From: Acetoanaerobium noterae
GTDB taxonomy: Bacteria; Bacillota; Clostridia; Peptostreptococcales; Filifactoraceae
Length of the DNA: 64,000 nucleotides
Assembly (NCBI RefSeq): GCF_900168025.1
Contig: NZ_FUYN01000003.1
Span: 186,001-250,000, forward strand
Direction of reading: 5' to 3'
The position numbers and the translations under genes were made by a program. Below, one piece after another: positions 16,560 through 26,200 of the stretch; positions within the stretch are counted from its first letter, which is position 1, and every line of letters begins with the position of its first letter. Under the pieces are notes generated by a model. That model was not told the DNA's origin, searched no databases, and saw only the letters and a program-made list of their open reading frames with translations.

Positions 16560-17570
16560 TTATATTCTATTAAATTCAAAGCAAGGCTCAATATAGCCTA
16601 TTACTTCATTTTTATTGTTGTAATTAGGTATTCTTGAGAAGCTTTTTAGATTTTCAAGCTCACTAGGCTCCAAAACCTGCATATCCTCTAGGCATTTCAT
16701 TACTGCTGGATTTATCGCTCTAGAATAATTTCCGTCTTCTATTTTAACTGCAAGTCCAATATTTTTTCCTTTTATACCTATGCAGTAAATCCCCTCTGCT
16801 CCTAGCTTGCCAACTAATTTACCATTGGTATGCCTTATAAGCTCAGTACAAAAGCCATCTGTACCAGACACCATCTCCGGAGAATTATTCATTGCATCAA
16901 AAATTCTTTCACAAGCAGCTTTATAATCAGAGTCTAGATTTTCTGGATTAGCTAGCTTTGCAAATCCAAGTGCCATATTATAAATAGGCATGGCATGTAC
17001 TGGAACTGTACACCCATCGACTCCTATACTGATTTTTTCCGGTTCAATTTCGCACATATATGAAAGGCTATTTAATATATCTTTTTGAAGCTCATGTTCA
17101 AACTTGGTGTAGTTCTCTAAGCTATATCCTTTTACCAAGCAAGAAGCTAGCATTCCGCAGTGCTTACCTGAGCAATCGTTGTTTGCTTGAGTAAGTACAT
17201 GATTTTCCTTTAATTGTCTTTCATAATGCTTCGGGCTAATGGAATAAATACTGCCACAATCTAGATTATTAAGGTTAAGTCCAAGCTTTTCAAGCATAGA
17301 ATCAATTACCTTTAAATGAAAATCTTCACAATAATGCGATGCACACATAATGGAAATTTCGCTGTCATCAAATTTATATTTATCTACTGCTCCGCTTAAA
17401 AATACATTTATAGTTTGAAGTGGCTTTGCTGATGATCTAAGATATGTAACCTTATATGGGTCACCTATTTGATATAATATCTTTCCTTTGTTGTCTACAG
17501 CAACTGCATCTCCTCTATGCATTGATTCTACTACTGGCCCTCTTGTAACATTAATCAAAACTTCAGACAT
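16560..17570 (-). CDS. Asparaginase, asparaginase II (AnsA-like, Rhizobium) family
   Basis: Hydrolyses L-asparagine to aspartate and ammonia. 336 residues matching the Asparaginase_II family typified by the Rhizobium etli thermolabile enzyme: N-terminal VTRGPVVESMHRGDAVAV, then YLRSSAKPLQ, NDCSGKHCGMLASC and GVDGCTVPVHAMP. These Ser-Lys and Cys-rich motifs are the active-site signature. No signal peptide, so cytoplasmic. It lies 3 bases after the small gene at 17574 and is surely cotranscribed. It fits an amino acid fermenting lifestyle. Confidence 0.92.
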   Translation of the reverse strand: MSEVLINVTRGPVVESMHRGDAVAVDNKGKILYQIGDPYKVTYLRSSAKPLQTINVFLSGAVDKYKFDDSEISIMCASHYCEDFHLKVIDSMLEKLGLNLNNLDCGSIYSISPKHYERQLKENHVLTQANNDCSGKHCGMLASCLVKGYSLENYTKFEHELQKDILNSLSYMCEIEPEKISIGVDGCTVPVHAMPIYNMALGFAKLANPENLDSDYKAACERIFDAMNNSPEMVSGTDGFCTELIRHTNGKLVGKLGAEGIYCIGIKGKNIGLAVKIEDGNYSRAINPAVMKCLEDMQVLEPSELENLKSFSRIPNYNNKNEVIGYIEPCFEFNRI

Positions 17571-17573
17571 AGC

Positions 17574-17861
17574 TTATCCCTCCATCTCAGCAAGTGATGA
17601 AGGTAGCTTCTCTTTTTGGTTATCAGCTCTTACAAATAGCCACTCTATAGTTTCTCCTTCATCTTCACTAAAGCCTATAGCTCCACTAGGAGCAACTACA
17701 TAAAAACTATCCTCATCAGCCATGCTATCTTCATCGTACACCTGTGCTATACCTGGAAAATTTTCTTTATAGTAGATTTCATCTGCATACATAAATCTCC
17801 AGCTGTCACATAAATTAATGGCATCTTTTACTGCTTCAAAAAGTGTAGGATACTTCTTCAT
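17574..17861 (-). CDS. Small acidic protein of unknown function upstream of asparaginase
   Basis: Not recognised. About 95 residues, acidic, soluble, aromatic-rich (DSWRFMYADEIYYKENFPGI), without membrane segment or cysteine-based motif. The start ATG 17861 is chosen because GGGGAGG lies 6 bases before it; an ATG at 17876 contains that ribosome site. It stops 3 bases ahead of the asparaginase start, so the two are translated from one mRNA. It could modulate or assemble with the enzyme, but nothing in the sequence proves this. Confidence 0.75.
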   Translation of the reverse strand: MKKYPTLFEAVKDAINLCDSWRFMYADEIYYKENFPGIAQVYDEDSMADEDSFYVVAPSGAIGFSEDEGETIEWLFVRADNQKEKLPSSLAEMEG

Positions 17862-17942
17862 AACAGACCTCCCCATTTATTATTTAATCTCAAAGCATTA
17901 CTATGAGCTTATACTAATTATATCAAATGTGATAAAAAATAT

Positions 17943-19508
17943 TTATAAATCTTCTACATCAAAATAACTAACTTTATTTCTGCCTGTTTCTTTTGACTCA
18001 TACATCGCATCATCAGCTCTTTTTACTGCATCTGAAGCCTGTCTATCTGATTTAGAAAAATAAGTCACACCTATAGACATTTCTATTTTTACTATATCAT
18101 CTATTTCGCTAGTTTTCACTGGAATCTCAATAGAATTTATTTTATCCAATATCCTTTGAGCAATTTCTATAGCTTCCTCTTTCTTTAAGCCATAGAATAC
18201 ACCAATAAATTCATCTCCACCCCACCTGATTATAATGTCAGTATCCTTTATAATTTCATTTATAGCCTCTACAGTTCTTCTAAGAACCACGTCTCCAATA
18301 TCGTGACCAAAATTGTCATTTATAAGCTTAAATCTATCTAGGTCAAACATCATAAGCGTAGGATTCTGGCTACCTTTGACAAACGAGCTATAGGCATTGG
18401 CTAGCTCTTCAACCCCTCTTCTTCTGCTGTAAGCATTTGTAAGAGCATCGTAGTCAGCTTCATTTTTCAATCTTTTGTTCATTTTTTTTGAGTATATTCC
18501 TTCAGTATGAACAACAAGAGCAATTCCTGCTGACATTACAATTAGAATCACTAGCATTAATTGAAGCACTATTTCTCTTGCCAATGACTTGCTCTTAATA
18601 TTAGTATTTTCAACGTAGGCATCAACCTCATCAATATATACACCTGTTGCAATTACCCAGTCAAAATCCTTATATAGCCTCGAATATGAGAGCTTCTCTG
18701 CAATTTCATCACTATTTAATTTCTTAAAATAATATGAAAAAAATAATTCTCCATTTTTATTTATTCCATCTAATTCCTCAAGATAAGGCTTATTGCCTCT
18801 AGTATCCATAGTCGACGTACTTAAAAAGCTCCCTTCAGTTTCTGGAAGATTAGGGTGAACTATCCTAATTGCATAATTGTCTCCGCCATTATAATTTAAT
18901 ATTTGACTTACCCATATATATGAGTCATCATCAAATCGCTGCCTTCTTATTTTTTCTGCTGTGATTAGCTTGATTTTATCATCAACAAATTTAGTTTTCA
19001 CGCCAAAAATACCTGATACTCTACCATGCTTTACTTCTTCATAGGAAAGAAGCTCAGACTTAAGTCTTTCAATAACAAAATCTAAATCGTCGCCATTTTT
19101 ATACTCACTTTGAGGATTGTAAATTACTTCATTCGTGATGTTATCCCAAAATAATATAGTCCAATAATTATCCTTCCCTAAATTTTTTATATCAGTATCA
19201 AACCTATTAGTAAAAAATTTTATAAATTCATCATCATCCTCAGACGCAAAATCCAATGAAATTCCTCTTTGCTTAGTAAAGTATTTATATCTTTCGTATT
19301 CCAGTTCTCTTTCTACATCAATCTCGACAAAAAGATTATTTATAGTGTCTTTTAGAAAGGTCTTTTTTATTTCTATTATTGTATTTCTAGTTTCTTCTTG
19401 ATATATTTTCCCAAAAGCATTGTGTGAAACTAGATAAAAATAAGATATCGCTGAACACATTAGGGTTATTAGTATAACGGATAAAATCCTTATTTTGCTG
19501 ATTTTCAT
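17943..19508 (-). CDS. Cache-domain diguanylate cyclase
   Basis: Membrane c-di-GMP synthase, 521 residues. Helix about 7-26, large extracytoplasmic Cache-type sensor (about 30-305, ending with the typical FDWVIATGVYIDEVDAY), second helix about 313-333 and a C-terminal GGDEF domain (about 345-520). The active site IIRWGGDEFIG is intact. The inhibitory-site position reads KDTD instead of RxxD, so product inhibition may be weak. It follows the thioredoxin-like gene by 15 bases and may be cotranscribed with it. Small amino-group ligands are common for such Cache sensors, but the ligand is unknown here. Confidence 0.94.
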   Translation of the reverse strand: MKISKIRILSVILITLMCSAISYFYLVSHNAFGKIYQEETRNTIIEIKKTFLKDTINNLFVEIDVERELEYERYKYFTKQRGISLDFASEDDDEFIKFFTNRFDTDIKNLGKDNYWTILFWDNITNEVIYNPQSEYKNGDDLDFVIERLKSELLSYEEVKHGRVSGIFGVKTKFVDDKIKLITAEKIRRQRFDDDSYIWVSQILNYNGGDNYAIRIVHPNLPETEGSFLSTSTMDTRGNKPYLEELDGINKNGELFFSYYFKKLNSDEIAEKLSYSRLYKDFDWVIATGVYIDEVDAYVENTNIKSKSLAREIVLQLMLVILIVMSAGIALVVHTEGIYSKKMNKRLKNEADYDALTNAYSRRRGVEELANAYSSFVKGSQNPTLMMFDLDRFKLINDNFGHDIGDVVLRRTVEAINEIIKDTDIIIRWGGDEFIGVFYGLKKEEAIEIAQRILDKINSIEIPVKTSEIDDIVKIEMSIGVTYFSKSDRQASDAVKRADDAMYESKETGRNKVSYFDVEDL

Positions 19509-19523
19509 CTAATCCTCTCCATC

Positions 19524-19844
19524 TCATAGAAGATTTAATATCCTTTCCAGCTTGCTAAAATCTATAAATCTACTTTCTCTAAGAATTTCACTATTTTCAT
19601 TAAAAATTAATATAGTTGGAATATTAAACACTAGATGCTGTCCAGCTATCTCCAAATTTTGATTTACATCAATCCTTCCTATAGGCAGCTTAGCAGTCTC
19701 ATTAAGCTCAAGAAGCTTTGGAAATACACTATGGCACACGTTGCAATCCTCTGAACTAAAATACAAAATATATACAGGATTTTGCTTCATTCTTTCCAGT
19801 TCTTCAGCAGAATTAATATATACATAGGTATTATTTGAATTCAT
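19524..19844 (-). CDS. Thioredoxin-family protein
   Basis: A 106-residue thioredoxin-fold protein with active site SSEDCNVCHSVFPKLLEL (CxxC) and a cis-Pro segment FNIPTILIF. The CNVC active site differs from the CGPC of housekeeping thioredoxin, so a special substrate is likely. Start ATG 19844 is preferred because AGGAG lies 8 bases upstream; a longer frame reaching 19994 would add a hydrophobic stretch overlapping the divergent promoter region and the start of the flavodiiron gene. It is divergent from that gene and 15 bases before a diguanylate cyclase. Confidence 0.85.
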   Translation of the reverse strand: MNSNNTYVYINSAEELERMKQNPVYILYFSSEDCNVCHSVFPKLLELNETAKLPIGRIDVNQNLEIAGQHLVFNIPTILIFNENSEILRESRFIDFSKLERILNLL

Positions 19845-19971
19845 TTTAATCACTCCTATTATCCATATGTTTACAGCTATAAATAAATGGATAGTTATAA
19901 TATGTATATATACCACAATAGTCCTATAAAAATCTATTAATATTATTATAACGAAAAAGGAGACTGCGAAA

Positions 19972-21159
19972 ATGAAAAAACATCTGAAAAACAATGTTCA
20001 TTGGGTAGGAAAAGTAGACTGGGAGCTGAGAAAATTCCATGGAGATGATTATTCTACTCACAAAGGCTCAACCTATAACTCATACCTTATTCAAGAGGAA
20101 AAAACTGTACTTGTGGATACTGTTTGGATGCCTTTTGCAAATGAATTCGTGGAAAATCTCAAAAGTGAAATCGACCTTAACTCCATAGACTACATAGTGA
20201 TAAACCATGGAGAGGTAGACCATAGTGGAGCTCTTCCAGAGCTAATGAAGCACATTCCAAATACCCCTATTTATTGCAGTGCAAATGCAGTTAAATCACT
20301 AAAAGGTCAATACCACCAAGATTGGAATTTAAATGTAGTAAAAACTGGTGATACTCTAGATGTAGGAAACAATAAACAGCTTATTTTTGTTGAAATGCCA
20401 ATGCTTCACTGGCCAGACAGCATGGCTTCATTCTTAACTGGAGATAATATTTTATTTAGCAATGACGCTTTTGGTCAGCATTATGCTACAGAAATGCTTT
20501 ATAACGATTTAGTTGATCAATGCGAGCTATTTAGCGAGGCTTTAAAATATTATGCAAATATCCTAACTCCATTTAGCGCTATTTTGAAAAAGAAGCTCGA
20601 AGAGGTTATAGCTCTTAATCTTCCTATCGAGATAATAGCTACTAGTCACGGTGTTATCTGGAGAGATAATCCAATGCAAATAGTTGAAAAATATGCTAAA
20701 TGGTACGATAACTATCAAGAAAATCAAATCACAATAATCTACGATACTATGTGGAATGGAACTAAAACATTAGCTGAAAAAATAGCTGAAGGAATAGCTT
20801 TGGAAGATAAAGATGTTACTGTGAAAATATTCAACCTCGCAAAATGCGATAATAATGATTTGATATCTGAAGTATTCAAGTCAAAAACTGTGCTAATAGG
20901 CTCTCCTACTGTTGGAAATAGTGTGCTTCATCCAGTGGCTGGCTTTATTCACTTCATGAAGGAGCTAAAATTCAAAAATAAAAAAGCAAGTGGCTTTGGT
21001 TGCTATGGCTGGAGTGGAGAAGGAACTAAGGTTATAAACGATATGCTTAAAAATGCTGGTTTTGAAATCATAGGCGAAGGCTTCAAGCACCAGTGGAATC
21101 CTGATGAAGAAGCTAAGCAAAAAGCTGTTGATTTTGGTAAAGAAATAGCTAAAGCATAA
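19972..21159 (+). CDS. Flavodiiron protein, FprA type (O2/NO reductase)
   Basis: Reduces oxygen to water or nitric oxide to N2O and protects anaerobes. 395 residues: an N-terminal metallo-beta-lactamase-like domain with the diiron ligands in NHGEVDHSG (H-x-E-x-D-H), plus further His in MLHWPDS and SHGVIWRDN. From about residue 250 follows a flavodoxin domain (IIYDTMWNGTKTLAEKIAEG). AAGGAG precedes the ATG. No rubredoxin domain is fused. Its divergent neighbour is a thioredoxin-like protein. Single-gene unit closed by a terminator. Confidence 0.96.
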   Translation: MKKHLKNNVHWVGKVDWELRKFHGDDYSTHKGSTYNSYLIQEEKTVLVDTVWMPFANEFVENLKSEIDLNSIDYIVINHGEVDHSGALPELMKHIPNTPIYCSANAVKSLKGQYHQDWNLNVVKTGDTLDVGNNKQLIFVEMPMLHWPDSMASFLTGDNILFSNDAFGQHYATEMLYNDLVDQCELFSEALKYYANILTPFSAILKKKLEEVIALNLPIEIIATSHGVIWRDNPMQIVEKYAKWYDNYQENQITIIYDTMWNGTKTLAEKIAEGIALEDKDVTVKIFNLAKCDNNDLISEVFKSKTVLIGSPTVGNSVLHPVAGFIHFMKELKFKNKKASGFGCYGWSGEGTKVINDMLKNAGFEIIGEGFKHQWNPDEEAKQKAVDFGKEIAKA

Positions 21160-21206
21160 ATGAAATATTGAAAAAATATAAACCACATTCTCAATGAACT
21201 AAACTT

Positions 21207-21255
21207 AAAAAAAGGAAAAGTCTAGACCTTCGTAGTCAAAGCTTTTCCTTTTTTA
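21207..21255 (+). terminator. Rho-independent terminator after the flavodiiron gene
   Basis: Stem AAAAAAGGAAAAG / CTTTTCCTTTTTT with inner loop bases 21221-21241. Located 47 bases beyond the stop, and usable in reverse for the convergent nuclease gene. Confidence 0.85.
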
Positions 21256-21301
21256 TTCTATAATATTTCTATAAGTGGCATTGTTAATGAAATAAAACTT
21301 C

Positions 21302-22507
21302 TTATTTATTAAGTAATTCAATAATTTTCGCAGCGCACTTAGTTGTAAACTTTTCTAAGAAAGTTTCATTAAAAAGTTTTAAATAAGCATCGTTTGCTGC
21401 TTTGAAGTTTGGGCATAGTTCATCATTGCCATCTGGTACATATTCCCAGTATGCCCACCAATCGTCAATATGTGTTTTTACTCCAAGGATTTGTTCTATT
21501 TCATCTTGCGTCAATGCTTGCTTTACAGATTTTCCATCAACTGGGCAACAGTATCCAATAAATATCCGATTATCAATTTCTATTCTAACCCAGATATCTA
21601 TATTTGGCTTAACCTTTGATTTATACTCATAGCTGATTCCAGGATATGTTGAATATTTATATTTATAGAAATCATTGCAATTTTTATAATCATCAGAAGC
21701 ATAATCATATTCATTTTCCAACTTAATTCTGCCAACCTTGCTTTCAATTTTGGCAAATAATTGCTTCATCAATTTCACTCTAGCTTGATTAACACAATTC
21801 TGAATGTCTAAAGCACTTTTCATGTTCTCAGGTGATTTCATAAGTATATCTACTATTTCCATTTCTTTTTCATCCTCCATCTGATTCGTAAATTTTCGAA
21901 TAGTCATCATAAATTGAAACAAAACTTCCCGAATTGGAGCTATTTTTATCGTCTCAGATTGAGAAGCACAGCTCTCCAGCCAATTTATGATATCTTCAGA
22001 AAATGAAATACAAGAAATTTCTAAATATCCATTACCTTGCTTAGTCAAACCATTGGCACTGTAGTCACTTGGAAAATCGCCAAATCTCGTCAAATAATAA
22101 ACCTTAGAATTCTTGGCTGTTTTGGCATAGTCAAAGCATTGATTTGCTTGTTCTCCTGCATAGATTTTGACCTCAATAGGAATAAAATGATTTATAGTCG
22201 AAATAGCTATATCAATACGTCTATTATTATCTATTCTGTATTCCCTAAATACTTTTGCACTCTCTAGCTCTTCTTCTGACATATCCATCTTAAGAACATC
22301 CTTAATGAATCTCTTCAAATACTTATTTCCTTGAAAATGAGTCCCTTCTGGAGAAAGAATTTCATGCAATACTCTGCAAACTATAACCTCATCAGACCAA
22401 ATGTCTGTAATCTCAAATATATTAAAGTATCCACCAGTTTTTTGGTTGATCAGCTCAAATTTTTTAGACACTAATGATAATTCTTGCAATAATAATTCTA
22501 CATTCAT
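21302..22507 (-). CDS. PD-(D/E)XK nuclease superfamily protein
   Basis: A 401-residue protein whose N-terminal 140 residues fit the PDDEXK_4 family: FREYRIDNNRRIDIAI followed by FIPIEVKIYAGEQANQC. The Asp of RIDIAI and the E-x-K of IEVKI form the nuclease core, and GEQ is a usual extension. The C-terminal half is a second domain rich in aromatic residues (YPGISYEYKSK, WVRIEIDNRIFIGY). No helicase or methylase partner is nearby. Homologues are found as orphan genes in variable regions and are suspected of phage defence; the role is unproven. GGAG precedes the ATG. Confidence 0.8.
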   Translation of the reverse strand: MNVELLLQELSLVSKKFELINQKTGGYFNIFEITDIWSDEVIVCRVLHEILSPEGTHFQGNKYLKRFIKDVLKMDMSEEELESAKVFREYRIDNNRRIDIAISTINHFIPIEVKIYAGEQANQCFDYAKTAKNSKVYYLTRFGDFPSDYSANGLTKQGNGYLEISCISFSEDIINWLESCASQSETIKIAPIREVLFQFMMTIRKFTNQMEDEKEMEIVDILMKSPENMKSALDIQNCVNQARVKLMKQLFAKIESKVGRIKLENEYDYASDDYKNCNDFYKYKYSTYPGISYEYKSKVKPNIDIWVRIEIDNRIFIGYCCPVDGKSVKQALTQDEIEQILGVKTHIDDWWAYWEYVPDGNDELCPNFKAANDAYLKLFNETFLEKFTTKCAAKIIELLNK

Positions 22508-22550
22508 TTCATAATCTCCTTATTTGAGTGTAATTATCTAGCATCCCCAG

Positions 22551-23255
22551 CTATAAACTGTATTTCCAGCCTTTGTCGTTATGATATATCATCATATGTG
22601 ACATTCCGCCATCTATGGTAATATTTTCTCCAGTTATAAAACCTGCCTTGTCACTTAGCAAAAACATTATCATATTTGCTATATCCATGGAATTTCCTAC
22701 TCTCCCTGCTGGGTGCTGCACATTATCCAGAACTGAATGCTCAGCATCTTGAGTTTCTATCCAGCCGGGACTTATAGAGTTTACTCTTACTTTTCCAGAA
22801 AGACTTACAGCAAGTGCATGAGTAAGAGCCGATATAGCCCCTTTTGCGGCAGAATAGGATTCTGTGTTAGCTTGGCTCATTATAGCTCTAGTAGATGAAA
22901 TATTTATAATGCTTCCACCTTGATTAAAGCTATCCTTGAATAGCTTTGTAAGCATAAATGCAGAGCTTACTCCTACTTTTAGTGCATAGTTAAAATCTTC
23001 ATAAGAGTAATCGTCTAGTCCTCCCATTGGTGGCGCTGCATTGTTGATTAAAAAGTCTATATTTCCATATTCAGCTTTTACTTTATCTGCAAAAGAAATC
23101 AAGGCTTTTTCATCAGCTATATCACCAACAAAATATTCATTATCCTTAATATCTATAATACAAACCTTGGCATTACTTTTTCTTAATTCATCACAGATGA
23201 CTTTTCCTATACCACTTGCTCCTCCTGTTACTACTGCAACCTTATCTGTAAACAT
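22551..23255 (-). CDS. Short-chain dehydrogenase/reductase
   Basis: NAD(P)-dependent oxidoreductase, about 234 residues. N-terminal cofactor motif TGGASGIG, then NNAA, catalytic Ser in NISSTRA and the YSAAK active-site Tyr-Lys, and C-terminal ITIDGGMSHMM. Classical SDR of the FabG-like type; the substrate is unknown. The ATG at 23255 has AAGGAGG six bases upstream; the ATG at 23261 abuts that site. It follows sbcC by about 26 bases in the same direction and could be read as the end of that operon. Confidence 0.9.
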   Translation of the reverse strand: MFTDKVAVVTGGASGIGKVICDELRKSNAKVCIIDIKDNEYFVGDIADEKALISFADKVKAEYGNIDFLINNAAPPMGGLDDYSYEDFNYALKVGVSSAFMLTKLFKDSFNQGGSIINISSTRAIMSQANTESYSAAKGAISALTHALAVSLSGKVRVNSISPGWIETQDAEHSVLDNVQHPAGRVGNSMDIANMIMFLLSDKAGFITGENITIDGGMSHMMIYHNDKGWKYSL

Positions 23256-23281
23256 AAGCATCCTCCTTATTAATCCATATT

Positions 23282-26200
23282 TTAGTTATGCTCTATTTTT
23301 ATAGTACTTCCACAGATGCCTGATTTTGCTGGAGTAACTATAAGCTTAACTGGAACTCTTTGCTTTACAGATTCCACATGAGAAATTAATCCTATCTTGA
23401 GCTTGTCATTGTGAATTTTTTCAAGTGAGCTCATCAGCACTTCAAGTAAATTATCATCTAGAGTCCCAAAGCCCTCATCTAGGAAAAATAATTCTAAAGG
23501 AGCTGTCCCTTTTAGCTGAATCTCTGCTGATAGAGAAAGTGCAAGTGCAAGAGATGCTAGGAAGGTCTCTCCACCAGAAAGAGTCGAGGTATCTCTTAGC
23601 ACACCTCCATTTTTATTGTCTCTTATTAAGAAAATACCATCGTCATCAGTTTCTAAGCTATAGCCTCCCCCAGTGATATCAAGCAGTCTTTTCGAGGCTT
23701 CTCTTGAAACATATTTGAGTCTTTCTGTAGCTACGAACTCAACAAACCTATTTCCTTTAAATAGAGTTTCTAATTCCTTTAATATAGCTTGCTTTTTTTC
23801 AATCCTATTTTTCTTCTCCAAAATTTCTTTTATCGACTCAAGCTTAAGCTTTAGCTCATCTAATTTCTTGCTTTCCAAAATCAAGCTTTTGTTTAAATCA
23901 GAAAGAGCTATTTGCTTTTCTTTTGCTTCAATTTCAAGCATTTTAAATTCCTCTTCATCTACACCTCTGCTAGCAAGCTTAGAGTCTAGGGTCTGGATAA
24001 TAGAGCTTAGATTAGACAGTTTATTTTCATAGGCTTTGATTTCTTTTTCAATAGCATCAAGCTCTATTTGATCTTTGAAATTCAACTTAACAGCTTCAAT
24101 ATCCCCAAAGCCTAGCTCAGCAAGTCTAATATGAAGATTCTTATCTATATCTTTAATTCTTAAATCAAGTCCGATAAGCTTTTGGTTTTCTTTGATGAAT
24201 TCTTCGTTTAAAGAACTATATTCGTTTTCAGCTTCTGTTTTTAACTTGCTTTGCTCTTTGTAGTTTGATTGAACATCAGTTATTTTAGACTCTGTATCTT
24301 TTAAAAATCCTGCTACTGAATCTAGCTCACCCACCTTAGAGATTAAAGATGATTTTTGTTCATTGTAACTAGACTCCCAGCTGTCTTTTCTTGTAGATAC
24401 AGTAGATAAATCGTTACTCGATAGATTTATTTCTTTTTCTATATCTTTTAATAAGTTCTCTGTCATACTGCAAAGCTTATTTTTTTCTGTTAAGTCTTTT
24501 TCATAGGCTTCTCTTTTGCTTTCCATCTCAATTATTTTCTTATATTCAAGCTCAAAATCCTCAACTTTTAAATCCTCTTTTAGCATTGATAGATTATCTT
24601 GACTTAATTTTAATGACTCAGAAAGCTCAGCCATATCTTTTTCTAAAATTTCTAATCTTCTACTACTCGCTTCAAGTTTTGATGTGATTGAAGCGTTTTT
24701 ATTTTCATAGCTAGAAATTTCTTTTAAGCAAGCTTTTTCATTTATCTCTAGCTCTTGTTTCTTCTTTTCAAAATCTTTAATCCTAGTATCTAAAGCTTCA
24801 TATTCTAATTTGATATCGCTAGGAGAAGCTGCAAGTAAGCTTTTATCTATGTCAGCTATTTCTGAGGTATCCTCTTCAATCTGCTTGCTTAATATAGCAA
24901 GCTCTGTATCTAGCTTATTAATTTTTTCATCATAATTTGTTACTAATTTTGTAGCTTCTTCTATCTTTGATTCATAAATTGCTAAATCATCAGAATAAGA
25001 CTCTAGATTATTAGCTTCATCATGAAGATATGGATGCTCTACTGCCCCACAAACTGGACAGTTTTCCCCATGACTTAAACTTTTTCTTAGCTCTAGAGCT
25101 AGATTTTCTATTTTGGCCTTTTCTAGCTTTTTACTCTCTTCTTCTAAAATAAATTTTTGCTCAGCTCTTGCTTTATTTAGCTCCTGCACTTGATTTATTA
25201 GCAGATTAGCCTTATGATTTGCTTCCTCTATGCGTCGACTTTTTTCTTCATTTAATTTCCATGCCTGAGATACTAAATTAAATCTTTCATTTAGTTTGAT
25301 TAAATCATCCCTGTTACCTAGAGGCATTTCATTTAATACAAGCATTTCTTTCTGAATAAGGAGGTCTTTGGCTTTTAATTCTTTTAGCTTAGAATTTATA
25401 GCTTCTACTTCCTTATTATCTGCTTCGCACTCTTTAGATATATTAGCTTTTTCTATTTCAAGCTTAGTCTTTCTCTCCGCTTCCTTAGTTATATCTTTGC
25501 TCAGCTGATATCCTGTCTCCACTTTAGACCTAAACAAAGCACTTACTTTTAGCTCAGCAATCACAGAAGTTATCTCTTCAATATCCTTTTTTAAACTCTC
25601 TAGCTCTTTGTGCTTATATTCTTTATCCATATTTAGTTTGTTTAGCTTTTTATTAAACTCTATTTCCTGAGCCTTGCACTCATCAATTTTTAGCTTTAGA
25701 GTATCTAACTCCTTTACTTTTTCTAACGCCTCTATATATTTCACTTTTCTTGCTAAAAGATTTGGAAGCTCGGTTTCATAGGCTTGTTTTGCCATATTAT
25801 ATTTAGCTTCAATCTCAGTTTTTTTCTCAGCGCAGTCTTTTCTTTTTAATTCAATTTCAAACAATTTGTTATTACTGCTTTCAAATTCTAATTTAGTTTT
25901 TTCAAAATCAGCTATCATATCCTTTAGCTGATTTGCATTTTTAAAAATTGATAAAGACCTAGCTTTATTTTCTATTTCAGGCTTTTTAGCTAGAGCTTCA
26001 TCAAGCTGACTTACATAGGTTTTCTTTTCATTTTGTAGCTTAAATACTTCAGTTTGCTTATTAAGCTTTTCTAATATTAGCTCAGCTTCTCTACTTGCTC
26101 GCTTATATTCTTCTTTTTTTGATTTAACTAAAATCTCTTGGTTTTGTAAATCATCAGGCTCTACAGCGCCTATACCAGAAAGCTCTCCTTCTAGCCTAGT

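Noticed and set aside
23673-24032. Open frame of 119 codons on the + strand
   Set aside because: Antisense to the coiled-coil of SbcC; repetitive Ser/Leu/Phe composition is typical for a shadow of a coiled coil.
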